NCBI GenBank assembly: GCA_014800105.1
Contig: JAAVGQ010000061.1
Span: forward strand, 1 to 7,980
Length of the DNA: 7,980 nucleotides
Direction: 5' to 3'
Origin: Bacteroidales bacterium
Lineage (GTDB): Bacteria > Bacteroidota > Bacteroidia > Bacteroidales > Muribaculaceae
In this document: piece after piece, positions 1 to 6,343 of the stretch
Numbering within the stretch: position 1 is the first letter of the stretch
Layout of the letters: each line of letters opens with the position of its first letter
Position numbers and translations under genes: made by a program
Notes under the pieces: generated by a model
Databases searched by the model: none
What the model saw: the letters and a program-made list of their open reading frames with translations, nothing else
Told to the model about the DNA's origin: nothing

Positions 1-266
1 GCGACAAGATGTATGAATTCCTGGAGCGTCTGGTGAAGGTAGCCCTTCCCCGTATCCGTGACTTCAAGGGTATCGAAGGCAAGCTCGATGGCCGTGGTAA
101 CTACACCCTCGGTATCACTGAGCAGATTATCTTCCCTGAGATCAACATTGATAACATCAATAAGCTCCTCGGTATGAACATCACCTTCGTTACTTCAGCT
201 AACACTGACGAAGAAGGTTACGCACTGCTCAAGCAGTTTGGTTTACCGTTTAAAAACGCTCAATAA
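1..266 (+). CDS. rplE: 50S ribosomal protein L5 (uL5), C-terminal part
   Basis: This is the C-terminal 87 residues of L5, which binds 5S rRNA and sits in the central protuberance of the large subunit, contacting P-site tRNA. The gene is cut by the window start: the frame is already open at base 3 (Asp-Lys, then the internal Met at base 9), so that Met is not the start. The recognisable L5 core is [19 protein letters not shown], followed by a [16 protein letters not shown] segment and the usual ending with GLPFK near the terminus. About 100 N-terminal residues should lie upstream, judged from a family length of about 180-185. It is followed after 17 bases by rpsN, the usual spc-operon order. 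The identification is secure; nothing unusual is seen in the part present. Confidence 0.97.
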   Translation, partial: DKMYEFLERLVKVALPRIRDFKGIEGKLDGRGNYTLGITEQIIFPEINIDNINKLLGMNITFVTSANTDEEGYALLKQFGLPFKNAQ

Positions 267-283
267 ATTCCAAAGACATCCCT

Positions 284-595
284 ATGGCAAAAGAATCAAT
301 GAAAGCCCGCGAGGTAAAGCGCGCTAAGCTTGTTGCCAAGTACGCTGCAAAGCGTGCCGAGCTCAAGAAGATTGTGAATTCAGGCGTTAACGAAGAAAAT
401 CGTTACGAAGCTTTTGAAGCAGCTCAGGCTCTTCAGAAACTCCCCAAGAACAGCAATCCCATCCGCGTTCACAACCGTTGCAGCATCACCGGCCGTCCCA
501 AAGGATACATCCGCCAGTTTGGCATCTCACGTATTCAGTTCCGTGAAATGGCATCTGCCGGTCTTATCCCCGGTGTAAAGAAAGCAAGCTGGTAA
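284..595 (+). CDS. rpsN: 30S ribosomal protein S14 (uS14), zinc-free long form
   Basis: S14 is a small-subunit head protein contacting the 3' major domain of 16S rRNA near S3, S10 and S19. The product is 103 residues. The signature [20 protein letters not shown] lies in the C-terminal half and the protein ends in [11 protein letters not shown], both diagnostic. Only one cysteine is present, so the two CxxC pairs of the short zinc-binding form are absent. This is the longer zinc-independent type, with a helical N-terminal half rich in Lys, Arg and Ala. The segment around residues 30-50 ([18 protein letters not shown]) is, from memory, slightly longer than in Bacteroides relatives. The ATG at 284 gives the conserved [16 protein letters not shown] start. 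An unusually long gap of 119 bases separates it from rpsH. Confidence 0.97.
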   Translation: MAKESMKAREVKRAKLVAKYAAKRAELKKIVNSGVNEENRYEAFEAAQALQKLPKNSNPIRVHNRCSITGRPKGYIRQFGISRIQFREMASAGLIPGVKKASW

Positions 596-714
596 TCCCT
601 CTGTACGGCTCGCGATTATTTATAGCGCTTTTTTAAACGCAACCTTCCTATCCAAAACACAGAGAGAATTAAATATTGTTGGGAAACAGCCCAATCAATT
701 TAAACTTTTATACA
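596..714 (+). other. rpsN-rpsH intergenic region, likely untranslated leader of rpsH
   Basis: This 119-base gap is AT-rich compared with the genes on either side. Most other spacers in this gene run are 5-50 bases. It has no credible gene. The TTG-initiated extension of rpsH from 676 would add 13 residues not found in S8. The distal half carries a clear hairpin (675-699). I see no convincing promoter: TATTGTTG at 674-681 resembles the TAnnTTTG box with one mismatch but lacks a TTTG partner about 20 bases upstream. I see no strong terminator either; the T-run near 630 follows only a 3-pair stem. The best reading is a transcribed spacer that could regulate rpsH translation, which is inference. 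Confidence 0.5.
675..699 (+). promoter_or_regulatory. Hairpin just upstream of the rpsH start
   Basis: The sequence shows ATTGTTGGG (675-683), a 6-base loop AAACAG, then CCCAA (690-694), one bulged T (695) and CAAT (696-699). All nine stem positions pair, interrupted only by the bulged T. It ends 15 bases before the rpsH ATG at 715, close enough to affect ribosome loading. In E. coli, S8 represses its own operon by binding an mRNA helix with bulged bases, but that site lies at rplE and is not obviously similar here. A regulatory role, and the idea that S8 is the ligand, are inference. Confidence 0.45.
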
Positions 715-1113
715 ATGACAGATCCTATAGCAGATTATCTGACGAGATTGAGGAACGCCATCAAAGCCAACCACCGTGTTGTCGAGATTCCCGCCTCTAA
801 CCTCAAGAAAGAAATCACTAAGATTCTTTTCGAACAAGGCTATATTCTTAACTATAAGTTTATAGAGGGTGAGACCCCCGCAGGTACTATCAAGATCGCT
901 CTGAAGTACGATCCCGTTGACCGCGTGAACGCTATCAAGAACCTCAAGAGAGTTTCTCGTCCCGGTCTCCGTCAGTACACAGGTTACAAGGATATGCCCC
1001 GCGTGCTCAACGGCCTCGGTATCGCAATCCTTTCTACCTCAAAGGGTGTAATGACCAATAAGAAAGCAGCCGAACTCAAAATCGGCGGTGAAGTTCTTTG
1101 TTATGTTTACTAA
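715..1113 (+). CDS. rpsH: 30S ribosomal protein S8 (uS8)
   Basis: S8 is a primary 16S rRNA-binding protein of the central domain, needed early in 30S assembly. The product is 132 residues, normal for the family. It begins MTDPIADYLTRLRNA, the standard S8 N-terminus, which decides the ATG at 715 over the in-frame TTG at 676. The C-terminal RNA-binding signature GLGIAILSTSKGVMT is at residues 100-114, followed by KIGGEVLCYVY at the terminus, as in most S8 proteins. A hairpin lies directly upstream of the start. In E. coli S8 is the translational repressor of the spc operon, so leader control here is plausible but unproven. rplF follows after 21 bases. Confidence 0.97.
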   Translation: MTDPIADYLTRLRNAIKANHRVVEIPASNLKKEITKILFEQGYILNYKFIEGETPAGTIKIALKYDPVDRVNAIKNLKRVSRPGLRQYTGYKDMPRVLNGLGIAILSTSKGVMTNKKAAELKIGGEVLCYVY

Positions 1114-1120
1114 TCTTAAG

Positions 1121-1126
1121 AGGAGG
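1121..1126 (+). promoter_or_regulatory. Full Shine-Dalgarno AGGAGG upstream of rplF
   Basis: AGGAGG lies 8 bases before the rplF ATG at 1135, the ideal spacing; counted as AGAGGAGG it spans 1119-1126. None of the other starts in the window has a comparable site; they are preceded by A-rich sequence, as is usual in Bacteroidota. The motif is plain in the sequence. That it is functional is inference, because ribosomes of this phylum are known to hide the anti-Shine-Dalgarno. Confidence 0.75.
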
Positions 1127-1134
1127 AAAAAACA

Positions 1135-1689
1135 ATGTCAAGAATAGGTAAAGCCCCCATCGAGATTCCCGCAGGAGTTACTGTGAAAGTAGACAATAAC
1201 ACTGTAACAGTAAAAGGTCCCAAGGGTGAACTCACTCAGAAAGTGCATCCCGATCTCACTATCAACGTAGAAGACGGACACGTAGTAATCACCCGTCCCA
1301 GCGATGACCGTGAACACCGCGCTCAGCATGGTCTCTTCCGTGCTCTTATCCACAACATGGTTGTAGGTGTTTCAACCGGCTATCGTAAAGAGATGGAATT
1401 AGTAGGCGTAGGTTACCGTGCCACTGCAACAGGCCAGGTCCTCGAGCTTTCACTCGGTTTCTCTCACGCAATATATATCAAACTTCCCCCCGAAGTTAAG
1501 GTAGAAGCTAAGACCGAGCGTAACAAGAACCCGCTCATCATCCTTGAGAGCGATGACAAGCAGCTCCTCGGTCAGGTTTGCGCTAAGATTCGTTCACTCC
1601 GCAAGCCCGAACCTTACAAGGGTAAAGGTATTAAGTTCGTTGGCGAAGTTATTCGTCGTAAGTCTGGTAAATCGGCTGGTGCCAAATAA
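1135..1689 (+). CDS. rplF: 50S ribosomal protein L6 (uL6)
   Basis: L6 binds 23S rRNA domain VI near the sarcin-ricin loop, by the factor-binding site of the large subunit. The product is 184 residues, close to the usual 176-185. It starts MSRIGKAPIEIP, the family N-terminus. Two similar alpha/beta domains follow, about residues 1-82 and 83-184, joined near GYRKEMELVGVGYRA. The L6 signature EPYKGKGI is at 159-166, followed by a basic tail (EVIRRKSGKSAGAK). The start is unambiguous because the ATG at 1135 has a perfectly spaced AGGAGG upstream, the only such site at a gene start here. It follows rpsH by 21 bases and precedes rplR by 13. Confidence 0.97.
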   Translation: MSRIGKAPIEIPAGVTVKVDNNTVTVKGPKGELTQKVHPDLTINVEDGHVVITRPSDDREHRAQHGLFRALIHNMVVGVSTGYRKEMELVGVGYRATATGQVLELSLGFSHAIYIKLPPEVKVEAKTERNKNPLIILESDDKQLLGQVCAKIRSLRKPEPYKGKGIKFVGEVIRRKSGKSAGAK

Positions 1690-1702
1690 AAATAACTGAA
1701 TC

Positions 1703-2044
1703 ATGTTAACCAAGATAGAACGCAGAAATAAGATCAAAACCCGCATCCGCGGTAAAATTTCAGGTACTGCCGAACGCCCCCGTATGACCGTATTCCGCAG
1801 CAACAAGCAGATCTACGTACAGCTCATTGACGACCTGGCCGGCAAGACTCTTGTAGCTACTTCATCTAAAGGAATCGAAGAAGGAACAAAATGTGAGATC
1901 GCTGCTAAGGTAGGCGCTGAAATCGCTCGCAAGGCACTTGAAGCAGGTGTTACCGAAGTAGTATTTGACCGCAACGGTTACCTTTTCCACGGTCGTGTAA
2001 AATCATTAGCTGACGCGGCTCGCGAAGGCGGACTTAAATTTTAA
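1703..2044 (+). CDS. rplR: 50S ribosomal protein L18 (uL18)
   Basis: L18 binds 5S rRNA together with L5 and L25 and helps anchor it in the central protuberance. The product is 113 residues, normal for Bacteroidales. It has a basic N-terminus ([18 protein letters not shown]), the conserved [16 protein letters not shown] segment at 25-40, and the family C-terminus [19 protein letters not shown] running into GGLKF. The ATG at 1703 is the only sensible start, 13 bases after rplF. rpsE begins 5 bases after its stop, so the two are very likely translated from one message. No Shine-Dalgarno is seen. Confidence 0.97.
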   Translation: MLTKIERRNKIKTRIRGKISGTAERPRMTVFRSNKQIYVQLIDDLAGKTLVATSSKGIEEGTKCEIAAKVGAEIARKALEAGVTEVVFDRNGYLFHGRVKSLADAAREGGLKF

Positions 2045-2049
2045 GCATC

Positions 2050-2568
2050 ATGGCAAAAAGAAATAACAGAGTAAAATCAACCAATGATCTTGAACTCAAG
2101 GATCGCCTGGTAGCTATCAACCGTGTTACCAAGGTTACCAAGGGTGGTCGCACCTTCACCTTCGCTGCTATCGTTGTCGTAGGTAACGAAAACGGTATCG
2201 TAGGCTGGGGTCTCGGTAAGGCTAATGAAGTAACTGCAGCAATCGCTAAAGGTGTAGAAGCTGCCAAGAAGAACCTCATTCAGGTTCCCATTCACAAGGG
2301 CACCATTCCTCACGAGCAGGCTGCCAAGTTTGGTGGTTCACGTATCATCCTGAAGCCCGCTTCTACCGGTACCGGTGTGAAGGCTGGTGGTGCTATGCGT
2401 GCCGTGCTTGAGAGTGTAGGTATCACTGACGTGCTTGCCAAGAGTAAGGGTTCTTCTAACCCCCACAACCTTGTTAAAGCCACTATCGCTGCTCTGGACG
2501 AAATGCGCTCACCCGCAACTGTAGCCCAGAACCGTGGTATCTCAGTTGAACAGGTTTTTAAAGGTTAA
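2050..2568 (+). CDS. rpsE: 30S ribosomal protein S5 (uS5)
   Basis: S5 lies at the neck of the 30S subunit, lines the mRNA entry channel with S3 and S4, and influences decoding accuracy. The product is 172 residues, normal. The N-terminal dsRBD-like domain spans about residues 16-80, with the loop [11 protein letters not shown] and then [11 protein letters not shown]. The C-terminal domain includes [20 protein letters not shown] (94-113) and [14 protein letters not shown]. The KGG loop, where changes give spectinomycin resistance in other bacteria, has the ordinary wild-type look. It starts 5 bases after rplR and precedes rpmD by 20. Confidence 0.97.
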   Translation: MAKRNNRVKSTNDLELKDRLVAINRVTKVTKGGRTFTFAAIVVVGNENGIVGWGLGKANEVTAAIAKGVEAAKKNLIQVPIHKGTIPHEQAAKFGGSRIILKPASTGTGVKAGGAMRAVLESVGITDVLAKSKGSSNPHNLVKATIAALDEMRSPATVAQNRGISVEQVFKG

Positions 2569-2588
2569 ACCATTAAAGCTACTGAACA

Positions 2589-2768
2589 ATGGCACAGATT
2601 ATTATCAAACAGATTAAGAGCCGCATCAATTGCCCTGCAGTGCAGAAGCGCACTCTGGATGCACTTGGACTCAAGAAGATGAACCATAGCGTTGTTAAGG
2701 AAGATACTCCTTCAGTTATGGGAATGGTTAATAAAGTACATCACCTCGTAGAGGTAACCAAAGCTTAA
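2589..2768 (+). CDS. rpmD: 50S ribosomal protein L30 (uL30)
   Basis: L30 is a small large-subunit protein bound near the base of the central protuberance. The product is 59 residues, usual for bacterial L30. It reads MAQIIIKQIKSRINCP, then QKRTLDALGLKKMNHSVV, then a stretch with the PSVMGMVNKVHHLV core. This matches the L30 pattern of a beta strand, the conserved K-R-T-L-x-A-L-G-L helix, and a second helix with G-M-x-x-x-V. The ATG at 2589 is 20 bases after rpsE, and rplO starts 12 bases after its TAA. The gene order S5-L30-L15 independently supports the call. Confidence 0.96.
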   Translation: MAQIIIKQIKSRINCPAVQKRTLDALGLKKMNHSVVKEDTPSVMGMVNKVHHLVEVTKA

Positions 2769-2780
2769 AAACTAACAACA

Positions 2781-3227
2781 ATGGATTTAAGTAACTTACA
2801 ACCCGCCGTAGGCGCTACTAAACGCTCTACTCGCATTGGCCGTGGTCCCGGTTCAGGCAAGGGTGGAACATCTACCCGCGGTCACAAGGGCGCCAAGTCA
2901 CGCTCAGGCTATAGCCGCAAGATTGGTTTCGAAGGTGGTCAGATGCCCCTTCAGCGCCGTCTTCCCAAGTTTGGTTTCAAGAACATCAACCGTGTAGAAT
3001 ATAAGGCTATCAACATCGGCGACATCAATGCCCTTGCTGAAGCTCTTAATCTCGCTAAGATTGGTCTCGAGGAACTCCGCAATGCAGGTTTTGTTAACAA
3101 GAAACAGCTTGTTAAGATTCTTGGTAACGGAAGCATCACTCGCAAGATCGATGTTGAAGCCAACGCTTTCTCAGCATCAGCTGAGCAAGCTATCGTCGCA
3201 GCCGGCGGCTCAATCAATAAAGTTTAA
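2781..3227 (+). CDS. rplO: 50S ribosomal protein L15 (uL15)
   Basis: L15 is a late-assembly large-subunit protein that threads an extended basic tail into 23S rRNA. The product is 148 residues, normal. The N-terminal extension is glycine- and lysine-rich, with RIGRGPGSGKGGTSTRGHKG at 18-37 and then GGQMPLQRRLPKFGFKN (52-68), both family hallmarks. The C-terminal globular domain carries a KILGNGSITRKI segment resembling the L18e/L15 motif, and an AxxAIxAAGG end. The start gives MDLSNLQPAVGATK, the expected Bacteroidota N-terminus. secY begins only 5 bases after its stop, which suggests tight co-expression of the translocon with ribosomal proteins. Confidence 0.97.
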   Translation: MDLSNLQPAVGATKRSTRIGRGPGSGKGGTSTRGHKGAKSRSGYSRKIGFEGGQMPLQRRLPKFGFKNINRVEYKAINIGDINALAEALNLAKIGLEELRNAGFVNKKQLVKILGNGSITRKIDVEANAFSASAEQAIVAAGGSINKV

Positions 3228-3232
3228 TTCAA

Positions 3233-4588
3233 ATGAGATTTGTACAAACAATAAAAAACATCTGGACAATCGAGGAACTCCGCAATCGTCTTGTCCTGAC
3301 GTTTCTGCTTGTAGTGGTATATCGTCTGGGGTGCTATATAGTACTCCCGGGCGTTGACCCGCAGTTACTGAAGGCAATGCACAGCGCTGCTGAGAATCAG
3401 GCCAGCGGTCTGATGCAGCTCCTTGATATGTTCTCGGGTGGTGCTTTCTCTCAGGCATCTATTTTCGCACTCGGTATCATGCCCTACATCACGGCTTCAA
3501 TCGTGATTCAGCTCCTGGGTATGGTATTGCCTTCTTTCCAGAAGATGCAGCGTGAGGGCGAGAGTGGCCGACAGAAGCTGAACCAGTACACTCGTTACCT
3601 GACAGTGCTCATTCTGCTCGTTCAGGGACCTGCTTACTTGTTCAACCTTCAGCACCAGTTCCGTGCTGCCCACATCGACTTTGAGCTTGGATGGTTCCTT
3701 GCTATCATGCTCACTGTGATTCTCGCAGCCGGCTCTATGTTCATCATGTGGCTGGGCGAGCGTATCACTGACCGCGGTATCGGTAACGGTATCTCGTTCA
3801 TCATCCTTGTGGGTATTATTGCCCGTCTCCCCGAGGCTCTCTTCTATGAATTTATCGCTCGTACCCCCGGTAGTGCTGAAACACAGGGTGGTCTGATAAT
3901 GTTCATTGTAGAGCTTATCCTCTTGTTTGCCGTTACAGCAGGTGCAGTACTTCTCGTTCAGGGAACCCGCAAGGTGCCCGTGCAGTATGCAAAACGTATC
4001 GTCGGAAACCGTCAGTACGGAGGCGCTCGCCAGTATATACCTTTGAAGGTTAATGCTGCCGGTGTAATGCCTATCATCTTTGCGCAGGCTATTATGTTCA
4101 TTCCCTTGACACTTGCAGGTTACAGCACCAGCGAAAGTGGTCGTGGCTTCTTTGCCGCATTCACTGATATCAACGGTTTCTGGTACAACTTTGTCTACTT
4201 CGTGATGATTGTTGCCTTCACTTACTTCTACACCGCTATCACAGTGCGTCCCACTCAGATGGCTGAAGATATGAAACGCAACAACGGCTTCATTCCCGGT
4301 GTTAAGCCCGGTAAGGCAACTGCCCACTACCTTGACACTATCATGTCGCGCATCACACTCCCCGGTTCTCTTTTCCTCGGTATTGTCGCTATCATGCCTG
4401 CTTTCGCACGCATCCTCGGTATCAGCAATAACTTCGCTCAGTTCTTCGGTGGCACTTCACTCCTCATCATGGTAGGTGTTGTCCTCGACACTCTGCAGCA
4501 GATTGAGAGCCACCTTATGATGCACCACTACGATGGTCTCATGAAGGACGGAAAGATCAAAGGACGTACCACAGGTAGCGCTTATTAA
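3233..4588 (+). CDS. secY: Protein translocase subunit SecY
   Basis: SecY is the membrane channel through which unfolded proteins are secreted or inserted, working with SecE, SecG, SecA and ribosomes. The product is 451 residues with about ten hydrophobic segments by eye, near 19-38, 76-100, 120-138, 153-173, 187-207, 220-243, 276-297, 316-338, 378-395 and 405-421. Family signatures are visible: MFSGGAFSQASIFALGIMPY across the plug region (66-85), with ITASIVIQLL following, and LGERITDRGIGNGISFI (174-190). The cytosolic loop GTRKVPVQYAKR near 244-255 is the site contacting ribosome and SecA, and the tail is HYDGLMKDGKIKGR. The start MRFVQTIKNIW is conventional. The gap to map is 48 bases and holds a candidate micro-ORF. 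Confidence 0.97.
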   Translation: MRFVQTIKNIWTIEELRNRLVLTFLLVVVYRLGCYIVLPGVDPQLLKAMHSAAENQASGLMQLLDMFSGGAFSQASIFALGIMPYITASIVIQLLGMVLPSFQKMQREGESGRQKLNQYTRYLTVLILLVQGPAYLFNLQHQFRAAHIDFELGWFLAIMLTVILAAGSMFIMWLGERITDRGIGNGISFIILVGIIARLPEALFYEFIARTPGSAETQGGLIMFIVELILLFAVTAGAVLLVQGTRKVPVQYAKRIVGNRQYGGARQYIPLKVNAAGVMPIIFAQAIMFIPLTLAGYSTSESGRGFFAAFTDINGFWYNFVYFVMIVAFTYFYTAITVRPTQMAEDMKRNNGFIPGVKPGKATAHYLDTIMSRITLPGSLFLGIVAIMPAFARILGISNNFAQFFGGTSLLIMVGVVLDTLQQIESHLMMHHYDGLMKDGKIKGRTTGSAY

Positions 4589-4589
4589 A

Positions 4590-4640
4590 ATGTCAGATTA
4601 TAATCAGGCTTTTAAATCGCAAAGAATCGTACTGAAATGA
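4590..4640 (+). other. Candidate 16-codon ORF filling the secY-map gap
   Basis: An ATG one base after the secY stop opens a frame encoding MSDYNQAFKSQRIVLK. It ends in a TGA that overlaps the map start codon as ATGA (4637-4640). The placement, tight to the gene before and overlapping the gene after, is what a coupled gene or leader peptide would show. There is no Shine-Dalgarno, but this lineage rarely uses one. The sequence resembles nothing I recognise, it is very short, and chance is a serious alternative. A 10-base palindrome GATTATAATC (4596-4605) lies inside it. Confidence 0.2.
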
Positions 4641-5419
4641 TATATCTGAAGACACCCGAGGACATGAAGCAGATGCAAGCTGCTTGTGATCTCGTAAGCC
4701 GCACAATGGGTGAAGTAGCCCGCTGGATAGAGCCCGGTGTCACAACCCTTAAGCTCGACACCATTGCTCGTGAATTTATTCACGACAATGGGGGTCGACC
4801 TGCTTGTTTAGGGTATGGCGGTTTTCCGGCAACATTGTGCATCGAAGTCAATGAGACTGTTGTTCATGGTTTTCCTTCTAATTACTCATTGCGTGAAGGT
4901 GACATCATCGGTATCGACACCGTTGTTGAACTTAATGGTTTCAATGGTGACATGTGTTATACTTATGCAGTCGGAGAAATAGACCCGGAGATAATGAAAC
5001 TTCTTGTTACAACCAAGGAGTCTCTTTACAAAGGTATTGAGGCAGCTCAGCCCGGAAAGCGAATCGGTGATATTGCCAATGCAGTCCAGACATATTGTGA
5101 ACGACGCGGTTATTCCGTGGTTCGTGAAATGTGTGGTCACGGCATTGGTCGAAAGATGCATGAAGATCCCGAAGTTCCCAACTATGGTCGCCGTGGAATA
5201 GGCCCCGTAATCAAGAATGGAATGTGTTTCTGCATCGAACCCATGATTAATATGGGAAGCCGCAATATTGTTATCGAGCGTGATGGATGGACCTGTCGTA
5301 CCAAGGACCGCAAGCCTTCGGCTCATTTTGAACACACCCTCGGAGTGTGGGACGATGAGACTCACATCATGACAACCTTCGATTACATCCAGGAAGCTTT
5401 AGGCGAAAGATTCATTTAG
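4637..5419 (+). CDS. map: Methionine aminopeptidase, type I
   Basis: This cytosolic metalloenzyme removes the initiator methionine from nascent proteins when the second residue is small. The product is 260 residues, close to the E. coli enzyme, with the pita-bread fold and no N-terminal extension. All five metal ligands are visible: Asp94 (GIDTVV), Asp105 (GFNGD), His168 (GHGIGR), Glu201 (CIEPM) and Glu232 (AHFEHT). The substrate-binding His77 is in VVHGFP. It should therefore be active. The start MIYLKTPEDMKQM is typical. Codon choice is less biased than in the ribosomal genes around it (for example GGGGGT, TTA, CCG), which fits lower expression rather than transfer. Placement between secY and infA is normal in this phylum. 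Confidence 0.96.
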   Translation: MIYLKTPEDMKQMQAACDLVSRTMGEVARWIEPGVTTLKLDTIAREFIHDNGGRPACLGYGGFPATLCIEVNETVVHGFPSNYSLREGDIIGIDTVVELNGFNGDMCYTYAVGEIDPEIMKLLVTTKESLYKGIEAAQPGKRIGDIANAVQTYCERRGYSVVREMCGHGIGRKMHEDPEVPNYGRRGIGPVIKNGMCFCIEPMINMGSRNIVIERDGWTCRTKDRKPSAHFEHTLGVWDDETHIMTTFDYIQEALGERFI

Positions 5420-5450
5420 TACTATCAAGCGAATAAATTAAACCCGATAT

Positions 5451-5669
5451 ATGGCAAAACAATCAGCAATCGAACAGGACGGCGTTATCGTCGAAGCGCT
5501 CTCTAACGCAATGTTTCGCGTAGAACTTGAAAACGGTCATGAAATCACAGCCCACATCTCAGGCAAGATGCGCATGCACTACATCAAGATTCTTCCCGGC
5601 GACAAGGTGAGAGTGGAAATGTCACCCTATGATCTCTCAAAGGGTCGCATCGCCTTCCGATACAAATAA
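5451..5669 (+). CDS. infA: Translation initiation factor IF-1
   Basis: IF-1 occupies the ribosomal A site during initiation and supports IF-2 and IF-3. The product is 72 residues, the standard length, and forms a single OB-fold. Characteristic segments are [20 protein letters not shown], then [20 protein letters not shown] (21-40), [21 protein letters not shown], and the terminus KGRIAFRYK. The ATG at 5451 lies 31 bases after map. The 47-base gap to rpmJ holds only a weak hairpin (CCTG-GAAT-CAGG, about 5672-5683), too short to call a terminator. Confidence 0.97.
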   Translation: MAKQSAIEQDGVIVEALSNAMFRVELENGHEITAHISGKMRMHYIKILPGDKVRVEMSPYDLSKGRIAFRYK

Positions 5670-5716
5670 ACCCTGGAATCAGGAAACACTATTATCTACA
5701 ATAAAAGAAAACAACA

Positions 5717-5833
5717 ATGAAAGTAAGAGCTTCAATCAAGAAACGTACTGCTGACAGCAAGATCGTACGTCGCAAGGGACGTCTCTATGTAATCAACAAA
5801 AAGAACCCTAAATTCAAGACCCGTCAGGGCTAA
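5717..5833 (+). CDS. rpmJ: 50S ribosomal protein L36 (bL36), zinc-free form
   Basis: L36 is the smallest large-subunit protein, binding 23S rRNA near the L7/L12 stalk base. The product is 38 residues, exactly the family length. It begins [10 protein letters not shown], then [17 protein letters not shown], and ends [11 protein letters not shown]. In the classical zinc-ribbon form residues 11, 14 and 27 are cysteine and 33 is histidine. Here they are Thr11, Ser14, Asn27 and Phe33, so all four metal ligands are lost. This is a zinc-independent form, as is common in Bacteroidota. The flanking genes infA and rpsM confirm the identity. A 120-base gap with a promoter follows. Confidence 0.96.
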   Translation: MKVRASIKKRTADSKIVRRKGRLYVINKKNPKFKTRQG

Positions 5834-5871
5834 TTACTGGTAAAACTATCGTTTCTTGTGCCTTTTTTGGA

Positions 5872-5886
5872 TTAATTGGCAATTAA
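5872..5886. repeat. 15-base palindrome TTAATTG-G-CAATTAA, operator-like
   Basis: Two perfect 7-base arms flank a single G. With a one-base centre it cannot form a good RNA hairpin, so it looks more like a binding site for a dimeric protein. It ends three bases upstream of the presumed -33 region of the alpha-operon promoter, where an activator could sit. The symmetry is seen directly. The operator role is inference, and AT-rich palindromes of this size can arise by chance. Confidence 0.3.
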
Positions 5887-5888
5887 GA

Positions 5889-5920
5889 TTCGATATAAAG
5901 GGAATTTTTTCTTACCTTTG
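5889..5920 (+). promoter_or_regulatory. Bacteroidetes-type promoter for the alpha operon (rpsM onward)
   Basis: TACCTTTG at 5913-5920 is an exact match to the TAnnTTTG -7 element used by the primary sigma factor of Bacteroidota. A TTCG at 5889-5892, one mismatch from the TTTG -33 element, lies 20 bases upstream, within the usual spacing. The predicted transcript would start near 5925, leaving only about 28 bases before the rpsM ATG. The region is AT-rich, lies in the second-longest gap of the window, and precedes rpsM-rpsK-rpsD-rpoA. Read-through from the spc side probably also occurs, because I see no terminator after rpmJ. Confidence 0.75.
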
Positions 5921-5953
5921 CACGAAATTTTTTAATAACATAGTCAAGAACAT

Positions 5954-6334
5954 ATGGCAGTTAGAATCGTGGGAGTTGACCTCCCCCAGAACAAAAGAGG
6001 TGAAATCGCCTTGACTTACATTTACGGCATTGGTCGCAGCGCAGCCAAGAATATCTTGGACAAGGCTGAGATTGACCGTGACATCAAAGTAAAAGACTGG
6101 ACTGACGCTCAGGCCGCTAAAGTACGTGAGGTAATCGGCGCAGAGTACAAAGTAGAAGGTGATCTTCGCTCAGAAATCCAGTTGAACATTAAACGTCTCA
6201 TGGACATAGGTTGCTATCGTGGCGTTCGTCACCGTAACGGTCTTCCCGTTCGTGGCCAGAGCACCAAGAACAATGCCCGCACACGTAAGGGACGTAAGAA
6301 AACAGTTGCTAACAAGAAGAAAGCTACTAAATAA
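5954..6334 (+). CDS. rpsM: 30S ribosomal protein S13 (uS13)
   Basis: S13 is at the top of the 30S head and forms bridges to the large subunit (L5 and 23S rRNA), with its tail near P-site tRNA. The product is 126 residues, normal. Seen are [20 protein letters not shown], the helix-two-turn-helix core [14 protein letters not shown] (22-35), and [20 protein letters not shown] (92-111), the 16S-binding signature. The tail is strongly basic ([15 protein letters not shown]). The ATG at 5954 lies about 28 bases after the predicted transcription start. That is too short for an E. coli-type alpha-operon pseudoknot. rpsK follows after 9 bases. Confidence 0.97.
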   Translation: MAVRIVGVDLPQNKRGEIALTYIYGIGRSAAKNILDKAEIDRDIKVKDWTDAQAAKVREVIGAEYKVEGDLRSEIQLNIKRLMDIGCYRGVRHRNGLPVRGQSTKNNARTRKGRKKTVANKKKATK

Positions 6335-6343
6335 TAAAAGAAT

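Noticed and set aside
605..640. Possible terminator after rpsN (GCG...CGC followed by a T-run)
   Set aside because: The stem is only about three pairs, and the downstream genes lack a convincing promoter of their own, so termination here is not supported.
674..681. TATTGTTG as a promoter box for rpsH
   Set aside because: It has one mismatch to TAnnTTTG, no -33 partner at the right distance, and its bases are better explained by the hairpin stem.
676..714. TTG-initiated N-terminal extension of S8
   Set aside because: The extra 13 residues are not part of S8, the ATG at 715 gives the conserved N-terminus, and the extension runs through a hairpin.
3028..3357. 109-codon plus-strand frame overlapping rplO and secY
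   Set aside because: It is a shifted reading of two secure genes, with composition typical of frame shadows.
3497..4327. 276-codon open frame on the minus strand opposite secY
   Set aside because: It lies wholly within a clear secY gene. The translation is low-complexity His/Thr/Ser-rich with no known motif, as expected from the complement of hydrophobic, codon-biased sequence.
4886..5365. 159-codon minus-strand frame opposite map
   Set aside because: map is intact with all five metal ligands; the antisense frame shows no recognisable domain or start signal.
5672..5683. Hairpin CCTG-GAAT-CAGG between infA and rpmJ
   Set aside because: Four pairs and no T-run; too weak for a terminator and common by chance.
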